From: Arthrobacter sp. MA-N2
GTDB taxonomy: Bacteria; Actinomycetota; Actinomycetes; Actinomycetales; Micrococcaceae
Direction: 5' to 3'
Length of the DNA stretch: 64,000 bases
NCBI RefSeq assembly: GCF_000517125.1
Contig: NZ_KI912155.1
Location: 3,622,500 to 3,686,499, forward strand
The notes beneath the pieces were generated by a model. That model saw only the letters and a list, made by a program, of their open reading frames with translations, made no database searches and was not told where the DNA came from. The position numbers and the translations under genes are program-made. Below, in pieces: positions 18,397-28,009 of the stretch. Each line of letters starts with the position of its first letter. Position 1 is the first letter of the stretch.

Positions 18397-21300
18397 CTAG
18401 GCCTCGATCTTGGTAACGGTGATCTGCGGCTCGGCGGCGTCGCCGGAGACGACGGGGTCGAGCTTGAGGGACAAGGTTTCGGTTTTGACCAGGTCTTCAT
18501 TGGCGCGCAGGGCGTCAACAACGTCATGGCTGGCCAGAACCGTGGTGTGGATGCGGTCGCTGACATTGAGTCCGGCGTCCTTGCGGGCTTGCTGGATGGC
18601 ACGGACCATGTCGCGCGCCAAGCCTTCAGCGGCCAGTTCCGGAGTGACCTCGGTGTTCAGGACCACGAAGCCCCCGTGAGGGAGGACAGCGACAGCGGTC
18701 GAGGATCCGTCAGCCGCTTCAGCGACGACGGTTTCCAGGGTGTACTCCTGCGGTTCCAGCTCAAGGCCGCCGGAAACAACGACTCCCCCAACGCCGTCGA
18801 TTGTTTGCACAGACCAGTCGCCGGATTTGGATCCCTTGATGGCTTGCTGGACGTTCTTGCCCAGGCGGGGGCCCGCCGCACGGGCGTTGACCACGAGTTT
18901 CTGCTCGATGCCGAATTCCTCCGGCGAGGCCGTCGCGGCGTCCAGGAGCCGGACGGAGCGCAAGTTCAGTTCATCCGCGACGACGGCGGCGAAGCCTTCC
19001 AGAGCATCCGCGCCGGGTGCCACCACGGTGAGTTCCTGCAGCGGCAGGCGAACGCGAAGGTTGGCGGCCTTGCGCAGGCTCGAACCGGCAGAGCAGATCT
19101 GCTGGACGCGGTCCATGGCCTCGACGAGGTCCGGGTTCGCAGGGAACTGTGATGCCTCCGGCCAGTCGGCCAGGTGCACAGAACGTCCGCCGGTGAGGCC
19201 GCGCCAGATTTCCTCGGAAACCAAAGGCAACAGCGATGCCGAGACCCGGCAGACGGCCTCCAGTGCCGTGTAGAGGGCGTCGAAGGCGTCGGTGTTCTCG
19301 TCGAAGAAGCGCTGCCGGCTACGGCGCACGTACCAGTTGGTGAGCATGTCCAGATAGCTGCGCAGCTCATCGCAAGCGCCGGAAATGTCGTACGCGTCCA
19401 GGCTGGAGGTGATGTTGCGAACGAGGTCCCCGGTGTTCGCCAGCAAGTACTGGTCCAGGGTGTCCGTGTAGCCGTCGTAACGCAGCTTGGCGTCGTAACC
19501 GGACGGTTGCCCACCGGCTGCGCCGGAAGCGTTGGTGTACAGGGTGAAGAAGCTGTACACGTTCCATAGCGGCAGGATGACTTGCCGGACGCCGTCGCGG
19601 ATTCCCTGCTCGGTGACCACAAGGTTGCCGCCGCGCAGGATGGGGCTGGACATCAGGAACCAACGCATGGCATCGGAACCGTCACGGTCCAGGACCTCGG
19701 AGACGTCCGGGTAGTTGCGCAGGCTCTTGGACATCTTCTGCCCGTCGGAACCCAGGACGATGCCGTGGCTGATCACGTTGCGGAAAGCCGGGCGGTCGAA
19801 GAGGGCCGTGGACAGGATGTGCAGCATGTAGAACCAGCCGCGGGTCTGCCCGATGTACTCGACGATGAAGTCGGCCGGATTGTGCGTGTCGAACCATTCC
19901 TGGTTCTCGAACGGGTAGTGCACCTGGCCGTAGGGCATGGAACCGGAATCGAACCAGACGTCCAGGACGTCTTCAACGCGGCGCATCGTGGACTGGCCCT
20001 CTTCGGGAGAGCGGGGATCGTCCGGGTTGGGCCGGGTCAGTTCGTCGATGAACGGGCGGTGCAGGTCAACCTGGCCGTCGTTGTTCAGCGGCAGGCGGCC
20101 GAAATCGGCCCGCATCTCGGCGAGCGAGCCGTAAACATCCGTGCGCGGGTACTCCGGGTCATCGGACTGCCACACAGGGATGGGCGAGCCCCAGTAACGG
20201 TTGCGGCTGATGGACCAGTCGCGGGCGTTGGCCAACCATTTGCCGAACTGTCCATCCTTGACGTTGCCGGGGATCCAGTTGATCTCCTGGTTCAGCTCGG
20301 ACATACGGTCCTTGAACTTGGTGACCTCGACGTACCAGGAGGACACGGCACGGTAGATCAAGGGGTTGCGGCAGCGCCAGCAGTGTGGGTAGCTGTGCTC
20401 GTAGCTGGCTTGGCGGACCAAGCGTCCGGCGGAGCGGAGGGCCTGGGTGATCGGCTTGTTGGCATCGAAGACCTGCAATCCGGAGATTTCGGCAAGGGGT
20501 CCATGCGCGAACAGGGAGAGGAACTTGGCGCCTTCGTCGACCGAAAGCACCACGGGGATACCGGCGTCCTCACAGACTCTCTGGTCGTCTTCACCGTAGG
20601 CCGGCGCCTGGTGGACGATGCCCGTACCGTCGGTGGTGGTGACGTAGTCTGCTACGAGGAAGCGCCAGCCGTTCTGCGTGCCGTATTTCTCGGTGTCGGA
20701 GAAATAGTCCCAGAGCGGTTCGTACTCCAGGCCGGCCAACTGGGAGCCCGTGTAGCTGGCGGTGACGGCGGCAGTAGCGGCAGCTACGCCATCGGCACCA
20801 TCACCGTACCCCAGGTCCTTGGCGTAGGTGCCGAGGAGATCGGCAGCCAACAGGAAGCTGCCTGTCACCGGAGCCTCCGGAGAGGCGGCCTTGATGCCGT
20901 TGGGACCGGCCGGAACCACCGCGTAGGAGATGTCAGGCCCGACGGCGAGCGCCAGGTTGGTGGGCAGCGTCCAAGGGGTCGTGGTCCAGGCGAGCGCCTG
21001 CACGCCGGCGAGGGACGTGGAAAGTTCCGACTCTCCTGCCTTGATGGGGAAGGTCACTGTGACGGTTTGGTCCTGGCGGTTCTGGTAGACATCGTCGTCC
21101 ATGCGCAGCTCATGGTTGGACAGCGGGGTCTCGTCTTTCCAGCAGTACGGCAGGACGCGGTAGCCGTTGTAGGTGAGGCCCTTCTCGTGGAGCTGCTTGA
21201 AGGCCCAAAGGACAGACTCCATGTAGTCGACGTTGAGGGTCTTGTAGTCGTTGTCGAAGTCCACCCAGCGGGCCTGGCGCTTGACGTAGCTCTTCCATTC

Positions 21301-21750
21301 GTCTGCGTACTTCATGACGGAGGCGCGGCAGGCGTCGTTGAACTTGTCGATGCCCATCGCTTCGATTTGGGTCTTGTCCGTCATGCCCAGTTGCTTCATG
21401 GCCTCGAGTTCGGCGGGCAGGCCGTGGGTGTCCCAACCGAAGCGTCGCTCGACGCGCTTGCCGCGCTGGGTCTGGTAGCGGCCTACCAGGTCCTTGGCGT
21501 AGCCGGTGAGGAGATGGCCGTAGTGGGGCAGGCCGTTGGCGAAGGGAGGACCGTCGTAGAAGACGAACTCGTTGCTGCCGGGGTGCCCACCGGGAAGATC
21601 GGCGCTGCGTTGGTCGATGCTGGCTTGAAACGTGCCGTCCTCATCCCAGTACTTGAGGATGCGCTCTTCGATCTCCGGGAACTTCACGGAGGCGGACACC
21701 CCCGCGGAGGTGCCGGACGGCGTTGTGGAGGCCTTAGGGTAATGCGTCAT
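18397..21750 (-). CDS. ileS: Isoleucyl-tRNA synthetase
   Basis: IleS charges tRNA-Ile. The 1117-residue class I synthetase has the HIGH-type motif HYGHLLTG near residue 70, a CP1 editing domain, the KMSKS loop ([12 protein letters not shown]) near residue 650, an anticodon-binding domain, and a long C-terminal extension. It is the long eukaryote-like actinobacterial form, without the C-terminal zinc finger of E. coli IleS. ATG 21750 is preferred, with AGGA seven nucleotides upstream; a longer frame to 21780 lacks support. An isoleucine T-box controls it, and folC, the DUF4233 gene and ndk follow. Confidence 0.97.
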   Translation of the reverse strand: MTHYPKASTTPSGTSAGVSASVKFPEIEERILKYWDEDGTFQASIDQRSADLPGGHPGSNEFVFYDGPPFANGLPHYGHLLTGYAKDLVGRYQTQRGKRVERRFGWDTHGLPAELEAMKQLGMTDKTQIEAMGIDKFNDACRASVMKYADEWKSYVKRQARWVDFDNDYKTLNVDYMESVLWAFKQLHEKGLTYNGYRVLPYCWKDETPLSNHELRMDDDVYQNRQDQTVTVTFPIKAGESELSTSLAGVQALAWTTTPWTLPTNLALAVGPDISYAVVPAGPNGIKAASPEAPVTGSFLLAADLLGTYAKDLGYGDGADGVAAATAAVTASYTGSQLAGLEYEPLWDYFSDTEKYGTQNGWRFLVADYVTTTDGTGIVHQAPAYGEDDQRVCEDAGIPVVLSVDEGAKFLSLFAHGPLAEISGLQVFDANKPITQALRSAGRLVRQASYEHSYPHCWRCRNPLIYRAVSSWYVEVTKFKDRMSELNQEINWIPGNVKDGQFGKWLANARDWSISRNRYWGSPIPVWQSDDPEYPRTDVYGSLAEMRADFGRLPLNNDGQVDLHRPFIDELTRPNPDDPRSPEEGQSTMRRVEDVLDVWFDSGSMPYGQVHYPFENQEWFDTHNPADFIVEYIGQTRGWFYMLHILSTALFDRPAFRNVISHGIVLGSDGQKMSKSLRNYPDVSEVLDRDGSDAMRWFLMSSPILRGGNLVVTEQGIRDGVRQVILPLWNVYSFFTLYTNASGAAGGQPSGYDAKLRYDGYTDTLDQYLLANTGDLVRNITSSLDAYDISGACDELRSYLDMLTNWYVRRSRQRFFDENTDAFDALYTALEAVCRVSASLLPLVSEEIWRGLTGGRSVHLADWPEASQFPANPDLVEAMDRVQQICSAGSSLRKAANLRVRLPLQELTVVAPGADALEGFAAVVADELNLRSVRLLDAATASPEEFGIEQKLVVNARAAGPRLGKNVQQAIKGSKSGDWSVQTIDGVGGVVVSGGLELEPQEYTLETVVAEAADGSSTAVAVLPHGGFVVLNTEVTPELAAEGLARDMVRAIQQARKDAGLNVSDRIHTTVLASHDVVDALRANEDLVKTETLSLKLDPVVSGDAAEPQITVTKIEA

Positions 21751-21789
21751 CTCTTCATCCTGGGTTGAGCCGGTGAACACGAAGTTTCA

Positions 21790-22010
21790 TTCAGGATGCG
21801 AGGACGGCCCCAGGCTGTTGATTCCAACAGCGCCGGTACCGCGGTACCACCTCACTTACCGCCGCTGGTGCTGCTCCATGTGAAGGGAGCTGTTCCGGCG
21901 ACGGCCGCTCATTGCTGCTGTGACGGGCTTACCCGTCCGGTTCTACTGACCCCGCGGTGCCGGGGGCGTTCTTCCGGAAGCTCACCGGTGATGTCCGGGT
22001 CAAAGCTTGT
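21790..22010 (-). promoter_or_regulatory. Isoleucine T-box leader of ileS
   Basis: The minus strand carries the T-box core GTGGTACCGCGG (around 21839-21852), with the paired sequence GTCCTCGCATCC further down (21794-21805). Near the 5' end a short stem shows GACATCACC, with ATC (21990-21992) as likely Ile specifier. No T-run terminator follows before the ribosome site, so this looks like the translational, short Stem I class of actinobacterial ileS leaders. Uncharged tRNA-Ile should free the ribosome site. Confidence 0.92.
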
Positions 22011-22078
22011 GCCACAAGTCTAGCGGCAGCGGCGCCGCGAGCTCCACTTGGCAGCATGGAGCGTGGGGCGCCGGGAAT

Positions 22079-22837
22079 CTAGCCCTTGCGGATCAGCTTA
22101 TGGGTGGCGGCCTGCGCCACCGGACGGATAATGATCTCGTCCAGGTTGATGTGGTGCGGCAGCGAGACCGCGTACTTGACGACGTCGGCGACGTCCTCCG
22201 CGGTGAGTGGCTTCTCGACCCCGGCGTACACCTTGGCGGCCGCATCGGCATCGCCGAGGCGGTTAAGCGCGAATTCCTCGGTACGGACGAGTCCGGGCGC
22301 CACCTCGATCACGCGGATGTTGTTCTCGGCTTCCTCCAAGCGCAGGGCGCCCGTCATTCCGTGCTGGGCAAATTTGGCCGCGTTGTATCCGCCGCCGCCC
22401 TCGTAAGCGGTGAATCCCGCCGTCGAGGTCAGGTTCAGAACGGTTCCCTCGCCGTGGGCCCGAAGCATCGGCAGGAAGGCACGGGTCAGCTTCAGGGTGC
22501 CGAGGACGTTGACTTGGTACATCCAGTCCCAGTCTTCGCTCTGTGCGTTCGCCACGGTGTCTGCGCCACGTGCGCCGCCGGCAATGTTGATGAGGGTGTC
22601 GGCTCCCCCGGCCTGGGTGACGGCAGAAAGCAAGGCGGCCACGTCGTCGTCGTCGGTGATATCTGCTGCGAACGGCACGGCGCCGGTCTCCGCGCCGAGT
22701 GCCGCAAGCCGCTCCGCACGGCGGGCGACGGCGAATACCTTCCAGCCGTCTGCGGTGAGGGCCCGCACTGTGGCCTCGCCGATTCCCGTGCTGGCGCCGG
22801 TCACTACTGCGGTCTTCGTCTGTGCTTCCTCAGTCAT
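22079..22837 (-). CDS. SDR family oxidoreductase
   Basis: The 252-residue short-chain dehydrogenase has the nucleotide-binding motif TGASTGIG near residue 14, an NIAGG variant of the NNAG motif, and a catalytic Ser (NLTSTAGF) and YNAAK (Tyr/Lys) near residue 150. It resembles NADP-dependent serine/3-hydroxy acid dehydrogenases of the YdfG type, but the substrate cannot be read from sequence. A -10 box TAGGGT lies six nucleotides before the ATG, so the mRNA is probably leaderless. Confidence 0.9.
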   Translation of the reverse strand: MTEEAQTKTAVVTGASTGIGEATVRALTADGWKVFAVARRAERLAALGAETGAVPFAADITDDDDVAALLSAVTQAGGADTLINIAGGARGADTVANAQSEDWDWMYQVNVLGTLKLTRAFLPMLRAHGEGTVLNLTSTAGFTAYEGGGGYNAAKFAQHGMTGALRLEEAENNIRVIEVAPGLVRTEEFALNRLGDADAAAKVYAGVEKPLTAEDVADVVKYAVSLPHHINLDEIIIRPVAQAATHKLIRKG

Positions 22838-22843
22838 GGCACC

Positions 22844-22849
22844 ACCCTA
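22844..22849 (-). promoter_or_regulatory. -10 box of the SDR gene (leaderless)
   Basis: TAGGGT on the minus strand stands six nucleotides before the ATG at 22837, placing the transcript start at or next to the codon. Confidence 0.5.
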
Positions 22850-22866
22850 ACGCGGGATGCTGCCGG

Positions 22867-23244
22867 TCATGAGTCTGCCTGGCCCGCGCCCAGCAGGAAC
22901 TCCAGCAGCACCCGGGCGTGGTTGGTCTCCGGATCCCTGGCTCCGTAGAGCAGCGTCACGCGCTTCTTGCCCGCCGCCAACTCCAGCAACTCCTCCACCG
23001 CGGGATTCTTTTCCAGTTCAGCTTCGTAGGCCTCGCGGAAGTGCTCGAACCGCTCCTGCATGTGCGCAAATTCCGTCCGCAACGGCGGCGACGGGGCGAT
23101 GTCCTTGAGCCAGAGATCCAAACGGGCGCGTTCTTTGGACACTCCCCGCGGCCAGAGCCGGTCCACGAGAACCCGGTAACCGTCGCCGTCGTCCGCCTCG
23201 TCGTAGATGCGCTTGATCACCAAAACATCTTTGAGTTCCGCCAT
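22867..23244 (-). CDS. DUF488 family protein
   Basis: The 125-residue protein matches the YeaO-like DUF488 family: IKRIYDEADDGDGYRVLVDRLWPRG at the N-terminus (with the DRLWPRG hallmark), DLWLKDIAPS, and VTLLYGARDPE. Its biochemical role is unknown. I chose ATG 23244: it begins the conserved MAELKDVLVIKR core, and a -10 box TAGCAT ends seven nucleotides upstream. It diverges from valS. Confidence 0.88.
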   Translation of the reverse strand: MAELKDVLVIKRIYDEADDGDGYRVLVDRLWPRGVSKERARLDLWLKDIAPSPPLRTEFAHMQERFEHFREAYEAELEKNPAVEELLELAAGKKRVTLLYGARDPETNHARVLLEFLLGAGQADS

Positions 23245-23251
23245 GAGCCGC

Positions 23252-23257
23252 ATGCTA
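23252..23257 (-). promoter_or_regulatory. -10 box of the DUF488 gene (leaderless)
   Basis: TAGCAT on the minus strand lies seven nucleotides before the chosen ATG at 23244 and supports that start over the upstream in-frame codons. Confidence 0.45.
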
Positions 23258-23307
23258 CTGCATGCCCGCGTGCCGCGGAACAAAGGGGGCCATGAAACAA
23301 TTGGCGC

Positions 23308-25986
23308 ATGGCTGAATCAACGCAGGGTACAGACACGCCCGCCACCGCCCCCATCAACGTTCCCGACAAGCCGGCCCTTGAGGGCCTCGAGGCTGCCCTT
23401 ACGCAGCGTTGGCTGGACGAAGGAACCTACAAGTTCAACCCGGACACCACCCGGGAGCAGGTCTATTCGATCGATACTCCCCCGCCAACCGCATCCGGTT
23501 CGCTCCACGTGGGCCACATGTTCTCGTTCACGCAGACGGATGTCCAGGCCCGCTACATGCGCATGACCGGCAAGAACGTGTTCTACCCGATGGGCTGGGA
23601 CGACAACGGCCTGCCCACCGAGCGTCGCGTCCAGAATTATTACGGCGTCCGCTGCGATCCCGCCATTCCGTACAACTCCGACTACCGCCCGCCGGCACAG
23701 CCAGCGAAGAACCAGCGGGATTTCGACGTCGTCTCCCGCCAGAACTTCATCGAATTGTGCGAGGAACTCGCCGTGGAGGACGAGAAGGTCTTCGAGAACC
23801 TGTTCCAGACCCTCGGCCTGTCGGTAGATTGGGACCTGAGCTACCGCACCATCGACGACACGTCCCGAGCAGTCTCCCAACGTGCCTTCCTCGCGAACCT
23901 GAACGCCGGGGACGCCTACATGGCCGAGGCTCCCACTCTCTGGGACGTGACCTTCCGGACTGCCGTCGCTCAGGCCGAGCTAGAGGACCGCGAGGTTGCC
24001 GGAGCGTACTACCGCTACCCGTTCTTCACCGCAGACGGTGAGAAGATCTTTATCGAGACCACGCGTCCGGAACTGCTCGCCGCCTGTGCGGCGCTGGTGG
24101 CAAACCCCGACGACGAGCGCTACCTCCCGCTGTTCGGCAAGACTGTGAAGTCTCCCCTGTTCGACGTCGAGCTCGAGGTCAAAGCCCATCCGCTCGCCAA
24201 AGCGGACAAGGGCTCCGGCATCGCCATGGTCTGCACCTTCGGCGACCTGACCGACGTCACCTGGTGGCGCGAGCTGCAGTTGCCCACCCGCGCCATCATG
24301 GGCCGCGACGGCCGCATCATCGCTGAGACACCGGAGTGGATCACCACCGACGCCGGTAAGGAAGCCTACGCCGCGATCGCCGGCAAGACGGCGTTCTCTG
24401 CCAAGGAGACCGTGGTGGAGCTCCTTAACGCCGCCGGCTTGCTGGATGGCGAGCCAAAGAAGATCACGCACCCGGTGAACTTCTTCGAAAAGGGCGACAA
24501 GCCCCTTGAAGTTGTCACATCGCGGCAGTGGTACATCCGCAATGGCGGACGGGACGAAGACCGCCGCGAACGGTTGATCGCGCGTGGACACGAGATCGAG
24601 TTCCACCCGTCGTTCATGCGCTCCCGCTACGAGAACTGGATTTCGGGCCTGAACGGCGACTGGCTTGTTTCACGCCAGCGCTTCTTCGGCGTTCCGATCC
24701 CCGTCTGGTACCCGCTGGACGCCCAAGGCAATCCGGACTACGCAAACCCGATCCTGCCGTCCGACGAGTCGCTGCCCGTGGACCCCGCCGCTGACGCGGC
24801 GCCGGGCTTCGACGAGTCCCAGCGCGAGCAACCCAACGGCTTCATTGGCGACGCCGACGTCCTGGATACCTGGGCCACGTCTTCACTGACCCCGCAGATC
24901 GTGGGCGGCTGGAGCCGTGACGAGGAATTGTTCGGCAAGGTCTATCCCTTCGACCTCCGTCCGCAGGGCCACGACATCATCCGTACCTGGCTCTTCTCCT
25001 CCGCTGTGCGTGCAGACGCCTTGCAGGACAGCGCACCGTGGAAACACGCCGCCATTTCGGGCTGGATCCTGGACCCGGACCGCAAGAAAATGTCCAAATC
25101 CAAGGGCAACGTGGTTGTTCCGACCGATGTCCTGAACGAATTCGGCTCCGATGCGGTCCGTTACTGGGCCGCCTCCGCCAAGCTCGGCGCGGACACTGCC
25201 TACGAGATTGCCCAGATGAAGATCGGCCGCCGACTGGCGATCAAGCTGCTCAACGCCTCGAAGTTCGTGCTGAACCTGGGTGCCACGGAAAACTCCGTTG
25301 TCGGCGCGGATCTGTCCGCCCAGACCAACCCCTTGGTTGGTCTCCCCCACGCGGAAAAAACGCCCGCGTGGGGACCCCTGACCAACCCCTTGGACCGGGC
25401 ATTGTTGGCGCAGCTGGCCGACGTCGTGGCACAATCCACCCAGGCGTTCGAGAACTACGACTACGCCCGCGCACTGCAGATCACGGAATCCTTCTTCTGG
25501 CAGTTCACTGACGACTACGTGGAGCTCATCAAGGACCGTGCCTATGGTGCTGCCGGCGAAACGGAGCAAGCCTCTGTGCTTGCGGCCCTCGCCACCACAT
25601 TGGATGCGCTGTTGCGCCTGTTCGCACCGTTCCTGCCTTTCGCCACAGAAGAGGTCTGGAGCTGGTGGCGTGCCGGTTCCGTCCACCGTTCGGCGTGGCC
25701 GGCAGCCGTGGAGATCGTCGACGGCGACACCACCCTGCTGGGCACCGTCGGCATCGCCCTCAGCGGCATCCGCAAGGCCAAGTCCGAGGCAAAGGTCAAG
25801 CAGCGCACGGAAGTTCTCCGGGCCACGATCAGCGCGGGAGAGTCCTTTGTTGCACAGCTGCAAGCCGGCCTGGGCGATCTGAAGGCCGCAGCCAACGCGC
25901 AGGAGATCTCACTGGTGGCCGCTGACGGCGAACTCACGGTGAGCGACGTGGTCCTGGCACCTGCCGAGGAGCCCGCTCAGGCATAG
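23308..25986 (+). CDS. valS: Valyl-tRNA synthetase (archaeal-like type)
   Basis: ValS charges tRNA-Val and edits mis-charged threonine. The 892-residue class I synthetase has the HIGH motif as HVGHM near residue 72, editing-domain sequence VCTFGDLTDVTWW near residue 310, and KKMSKSKGN near residue 595. Motifs such as MGWDDNGLPTERR and the CTFGD stretch match the archaeal-like ValS class rather than the classical type, which has a TDHAG motif. There is no C-terminal tRNA-binding coiled coil. A 57-bp in-frame insertion at 25323-25379 adds 19 residues, with TNPL on both sides. No ribosome site precedes the ATG. Confidence 0.96.
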   Translation: MAESTQGTDTPATAPINVPDKPALEGLEAALTQRWLDEGTYKFNPDTTREQVYSIDTPPPTASGSLHVGHMFSFTQTDVQARYMRMTGKNVFYPMGWDDNGLPTERRVQNYYGVRCDPAIPYNSDYRPPAQPAKNQRDFDVVSRQNFIELCEELAVEDEKVFENLFQTLGLSVDWDLSYRTIDDTSRAVSQRAFLANLNAGDAYMAEAPTLWDVTFRTAVAQAELEDREVAGAYYRYPFFTADGEKIFIETTRPELLAACAALVANPDDERYLPLFGKTVKSPLFDVELEVKAHPLAKADKGSGIAMVCTFGDLTDVTWWRELQLPTRAIMGRDGRIIAETPEWITTDAGKEAYAAIAGKTAFSAKETVVELLNAAGLLDGEPKKITHPVNFFEKGDKPLEVVTSRQWYIRNGGRDEDRRERLIARGHEIEFHPSFMRSRYENWISGLNGDWLVSRQRFFGVPIPVWYPLDAQGNPDYANPILPSDESLPVDPAADAAPGFDESQREQPNGFIGDADVLDTWATSSLTPQIVGGWSRDEELFGKVYPFDLRPQGHDIIRTWLFSSAVRADALQDSAPWKHAAISGWILDPDRKKMSKSKGNVVVPTDVLNEFGSDAVRYWAASAKLGADTAYEIAQMKIGRRLAIKLLNASKFVLNLGATENSVVGADLSAQTNPLVGLPHAEKTPAWGPLTNPLDRALLAQLADVVAQSTQAFENYDYARALQITESFFWQFTDDYVELIKDRAYGAAGETEQASVLAALATTLDALLRLFAPFLPFATEEVWSWWRAGSVHRSAWPAAVEIVDGDTTLLGTVGIALSGIRKAKSEAKVKQRTEVLRATISAGESFVAQLQAGLGDLKAAANAQEISLVAADGELTVSDVVLAPAEEPAQA
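25323..25393 (+). repeat. 14-bp direct repeats bounding a hairpin insertion in valS
   Basis: GACCAACCCCTTGG occurs at 25323-25336 and again at 25380-25393, exactly 57 nt apart, so the reading frame is kept. Between them lies a 10-bp perfect hairpin (ccccacgcgg/ccgcgtgggg, 25345-25373) with a nine-base loop. The arrangement looks like a small palindromic insertion or tandem duplication in the coding region. Confidence 0.85.
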
Positions 25987-26059
25987 TCTCGAAGACCCGG
26001 AGTATCCGGGCGGTGCCTGGACGCTTTCGGGCAGTGCTTGGAAGCTTGCGGGCAAAGGG

Positions 26060-26095
26060 GAAGCCCCATCAGCGTTTAGCCGTTGGTGGGGCTTC
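26060..26095 (+). terminator. Terminator downstream of valS
   Basis: A nine-base stem GAAGCCCCA/TGGGGCTTC encloses a partly paired loop and is followed by GACTTTTC. The rest of the gap to 26399 shows no gene; it must hold the promoter of the next gene. Confidence 0.75.
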
Positions 26096-26399
26096 GACTT
26101 TTCGGCTGTCCGGTAACGACTGACAGTCTGGCGGAATCCTCAGACTTTCAGGTCTTCCTACCTCGTCACTGGTAGCTTGTATCCAGCTTTGCCGAAGGCT
26201 GCGTCAGACACATATCACTGAATCTTTGGTTTCCGCGTCCCTCTTCTTTCGAAGTGGGTAAGTACTATTCTTGACCCGCTCCCCAGCAAGCACAAGCCCT
26301 CTTCAGGAACTACTGGCATGTAATTCCGGCGGTCGAAACGGGCTGTTTGACGGGTCCCAAGGTTCTGGCCATTTGGATGCTTTGTGGCACAGTGTTGCT

Positions 26400-27275
26400 A
26401 TGCCAGAACTTCCCGAAGTAGCCGGGCTAGCTGCCTTCCTGGGCAGGAATCTTCTCGGCGCCGAACTGACGAAGATCCAGATCACCTCCTTCGCCGTGCT
26501 CAAGACGGCGGATCCGCCCTACTCGGCCTTGGAGGGCCGGAAAATCGTCGGGGTGGAGCGTTTCGGAAAGTTCGTCAGTCTCGACGCCGAGGGGATCCAA
26601 TTCATTTTCCACCTCGCCAAGGCCGGCTGGTTGCGCTATACAGAGCAACCCTCGCAGACCCATTTGCGGATGGGTGGCAGCAATATCGCGGCGAGGCTCA
26701 GCTTCACCAAGGGCGACGGCTCAACGCACGTGGGGGTGGACCTGACCGAGGCCGGAACGAAGAAGAGCCTCGCCATCTACGTGGTCCGGAGCCCCCTCGA
26801 CGTCCCTGGCATCGCGGCGCTCGGCCCGGACCCCCTTAGCCCCGAATTCACGGCAGAGACTTTGGCCGGGATCCTTGCCGGCAGCTCGCACCAGATCAAG
26901 GGACTGCTTCGGAGCCAAAGCGTCATCGCGGGTATCGGCAACGCATATAGCGATGAAATCCTCCACGCCGCCAGAATCTCGCCCTTCGCCATCTCCAAGT
27001 CCTTGGACAGGGACACAACCCAAGTCCTCTATGAGTCCATCGAGGGGGTCTTGGGTGCAGCTGTCGCCGCCGCGGTCGGGAAAGCTTCAAACGAGCTCAA
27101 AGACGCCAAGCGGAACACCATGCGGGTTCATGGCAGAGCGGGCCAGCCCTGCCCCGTATGCGGCACCACCATCCGCGAAGTGTCCTTTGCGGACACCGCT
27201 TTGCAGTACTGCCCCGGGTGCCAGACAAACGGAAAGATCTTGGCGGACCGCAGAACGTCGCGATTCCTGAAATAG
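26400..27275 (+). CDS. Fpg/Nei family DNA glycosylase
   Basis: The 291-residue protein belongs to the formamidopyrimidine-DNA glycosylase / endonuclease VIII family of base-excision repair. It starts MPELPEV, giving the catalytic N-terminal Pro and Glu after Met removal. The helix-two-turn-helix region reads GIGNAYSDEILHAARISP near residue 180. A C-terminal zinc finger (CPVC..., CPGC) is present. Substrate preference cannot be set from sequence; it differs clearly from the nei2-like gene at 32860. The ATG at 26400 is fixed by the family N-terminus; no ribosome site is visible. Confidence 0.93.
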   Translation: MPELPEVAGLAAFLGRNLLGAELTKIQITSFAVLKTADPPYSALEGRKIVGVERFGKFVSLDAEGIQFIFHLAKAGWLRYTEQPSQTHLRMGGSNIAARLSFTKGDGSTHVGVDLTEAGTKKSLAIYVVRSPLDVPGIAALGPDPLSPEFTAETLAGILAGSSHQIKGLLRSQSVIAGIGNAYSDEILHAARISPFAISKSLDRDTTQVLYESIEGVLGAAVAAAVGKASNELKDAKRNTMRVHGRAGQPCPVCGTTIREVSFADTALQYCPGCQTNGKILADRRTSRFLK

Positions 27276-27314
27276 CCGTGCAGTGCGTGGTTCAAACGAC
27301 TGCAAGGATTCGGG

Positions 27315-27929
27315 CTAGTTGAATTCGGGGCTCTCCGTGCGGCTGCGCTTGAGCTCGAAGAAGTGCGGGTACCCGGCCAGCGTCACCGCGGCATCCCAGA
27401 TTCGGCCGGCTTCCTCGCCGCGGGGAATACGGGTCAGGACGGGCCCGAAGAAGGCAGTGCCGTTGACAGAAACAACCGGGGTGCCGACGTCCTGGCCTAC
27501 CAGCGAGATACCCGCTTCGTGGCTGGCTCGTAGCTGGACATCGTATTCCTCGGAATCGGCAAAGCGGGCCAACTCGGCCGGCAGACCGGTTTCAGCCAGT
27601 GCCTTGGAGATGACCTCGGCAAAGTCTTTGATGCCTTCGTGGTGAATCAGGACACCCATCGCGTCGTAGAGCGGCTTGGTGTATTTGTCTCCGTGCAAGT
27701 CTCGGGCCGCAATGATGACGCGGACAGGGCCCCAACCCAGCTTCATCTTTTCGGCGTACTCAGCGGGCAGCTCCCGGCCCTCGTTGAGGACGGAGAGACT
27801 CATGACGTTCCATGTGGTCTCGATGTCACGAACGTCTTCCACTTCGCCAATCCAGCGGGACGTCACCCAGGCGAAAGGGCACAATGGATCGAACCAGAAA
27901 TCAACCTTGTTGGCGGTCTGTGCGGGCAC
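27315..27929 (-). CDS. DsbA-family oxidoreductase, Rv2466c-like
   Basis: The 204-residue thioredoxin-fold protein resembles M. tuberculosis Rv2466c, a cytoplasmic mycothiol-dependent oxidoreductase: VDFWFDPLCPFAWVTSRW, VMSLSVLNE, GTPVVSVNG, FFGPVLTRIPRGEEAG and YPHFFELKR. The active site reads CPFA instead of the CPWC of Rv2466c, so only the first, nucleophilic cysteine remains and a monothiol mechanism is implied. The GTG at 27929 has AAGGAG six nucleotides upstream; the longer open frame is rejected. The gene is convergent with the glycosylase at 26400. Confidence 0.92.
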   Translation of the reverse strand: MPAQTANKVDFWFDPLCPFAWVTSRWIGEVEDVRDIETTWNVMSLSVLNEGRELPAEYAEKMKLGWGPVRVIIAARDLHGDKYTKPLYDAMGVLIHHEGIKDFAEVISKALAETGLPAELARFADSEEYDVQLRASHEAGISLVGQDVGTPVVSVNGTAFFGPVLTRIPRGEEAGRIWDAAVTLAGYPHFFELKRSRTESPEFN

Positions 27930-28009
27930 AGGGAACTCCTTGGATAGCACGTACGGGGGGCGGTTGACCGGAAGAATCTGGGTCCGGCACCAATCATGCA
28001 AACCCCAGG

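Noticed and set aside
19582..21768. 728-codon plus-strand open frame opposite ileS
   Set aside because: It mirrors the ileS codons, has no ribosome site and no domain; high GC gives long antisense frames.
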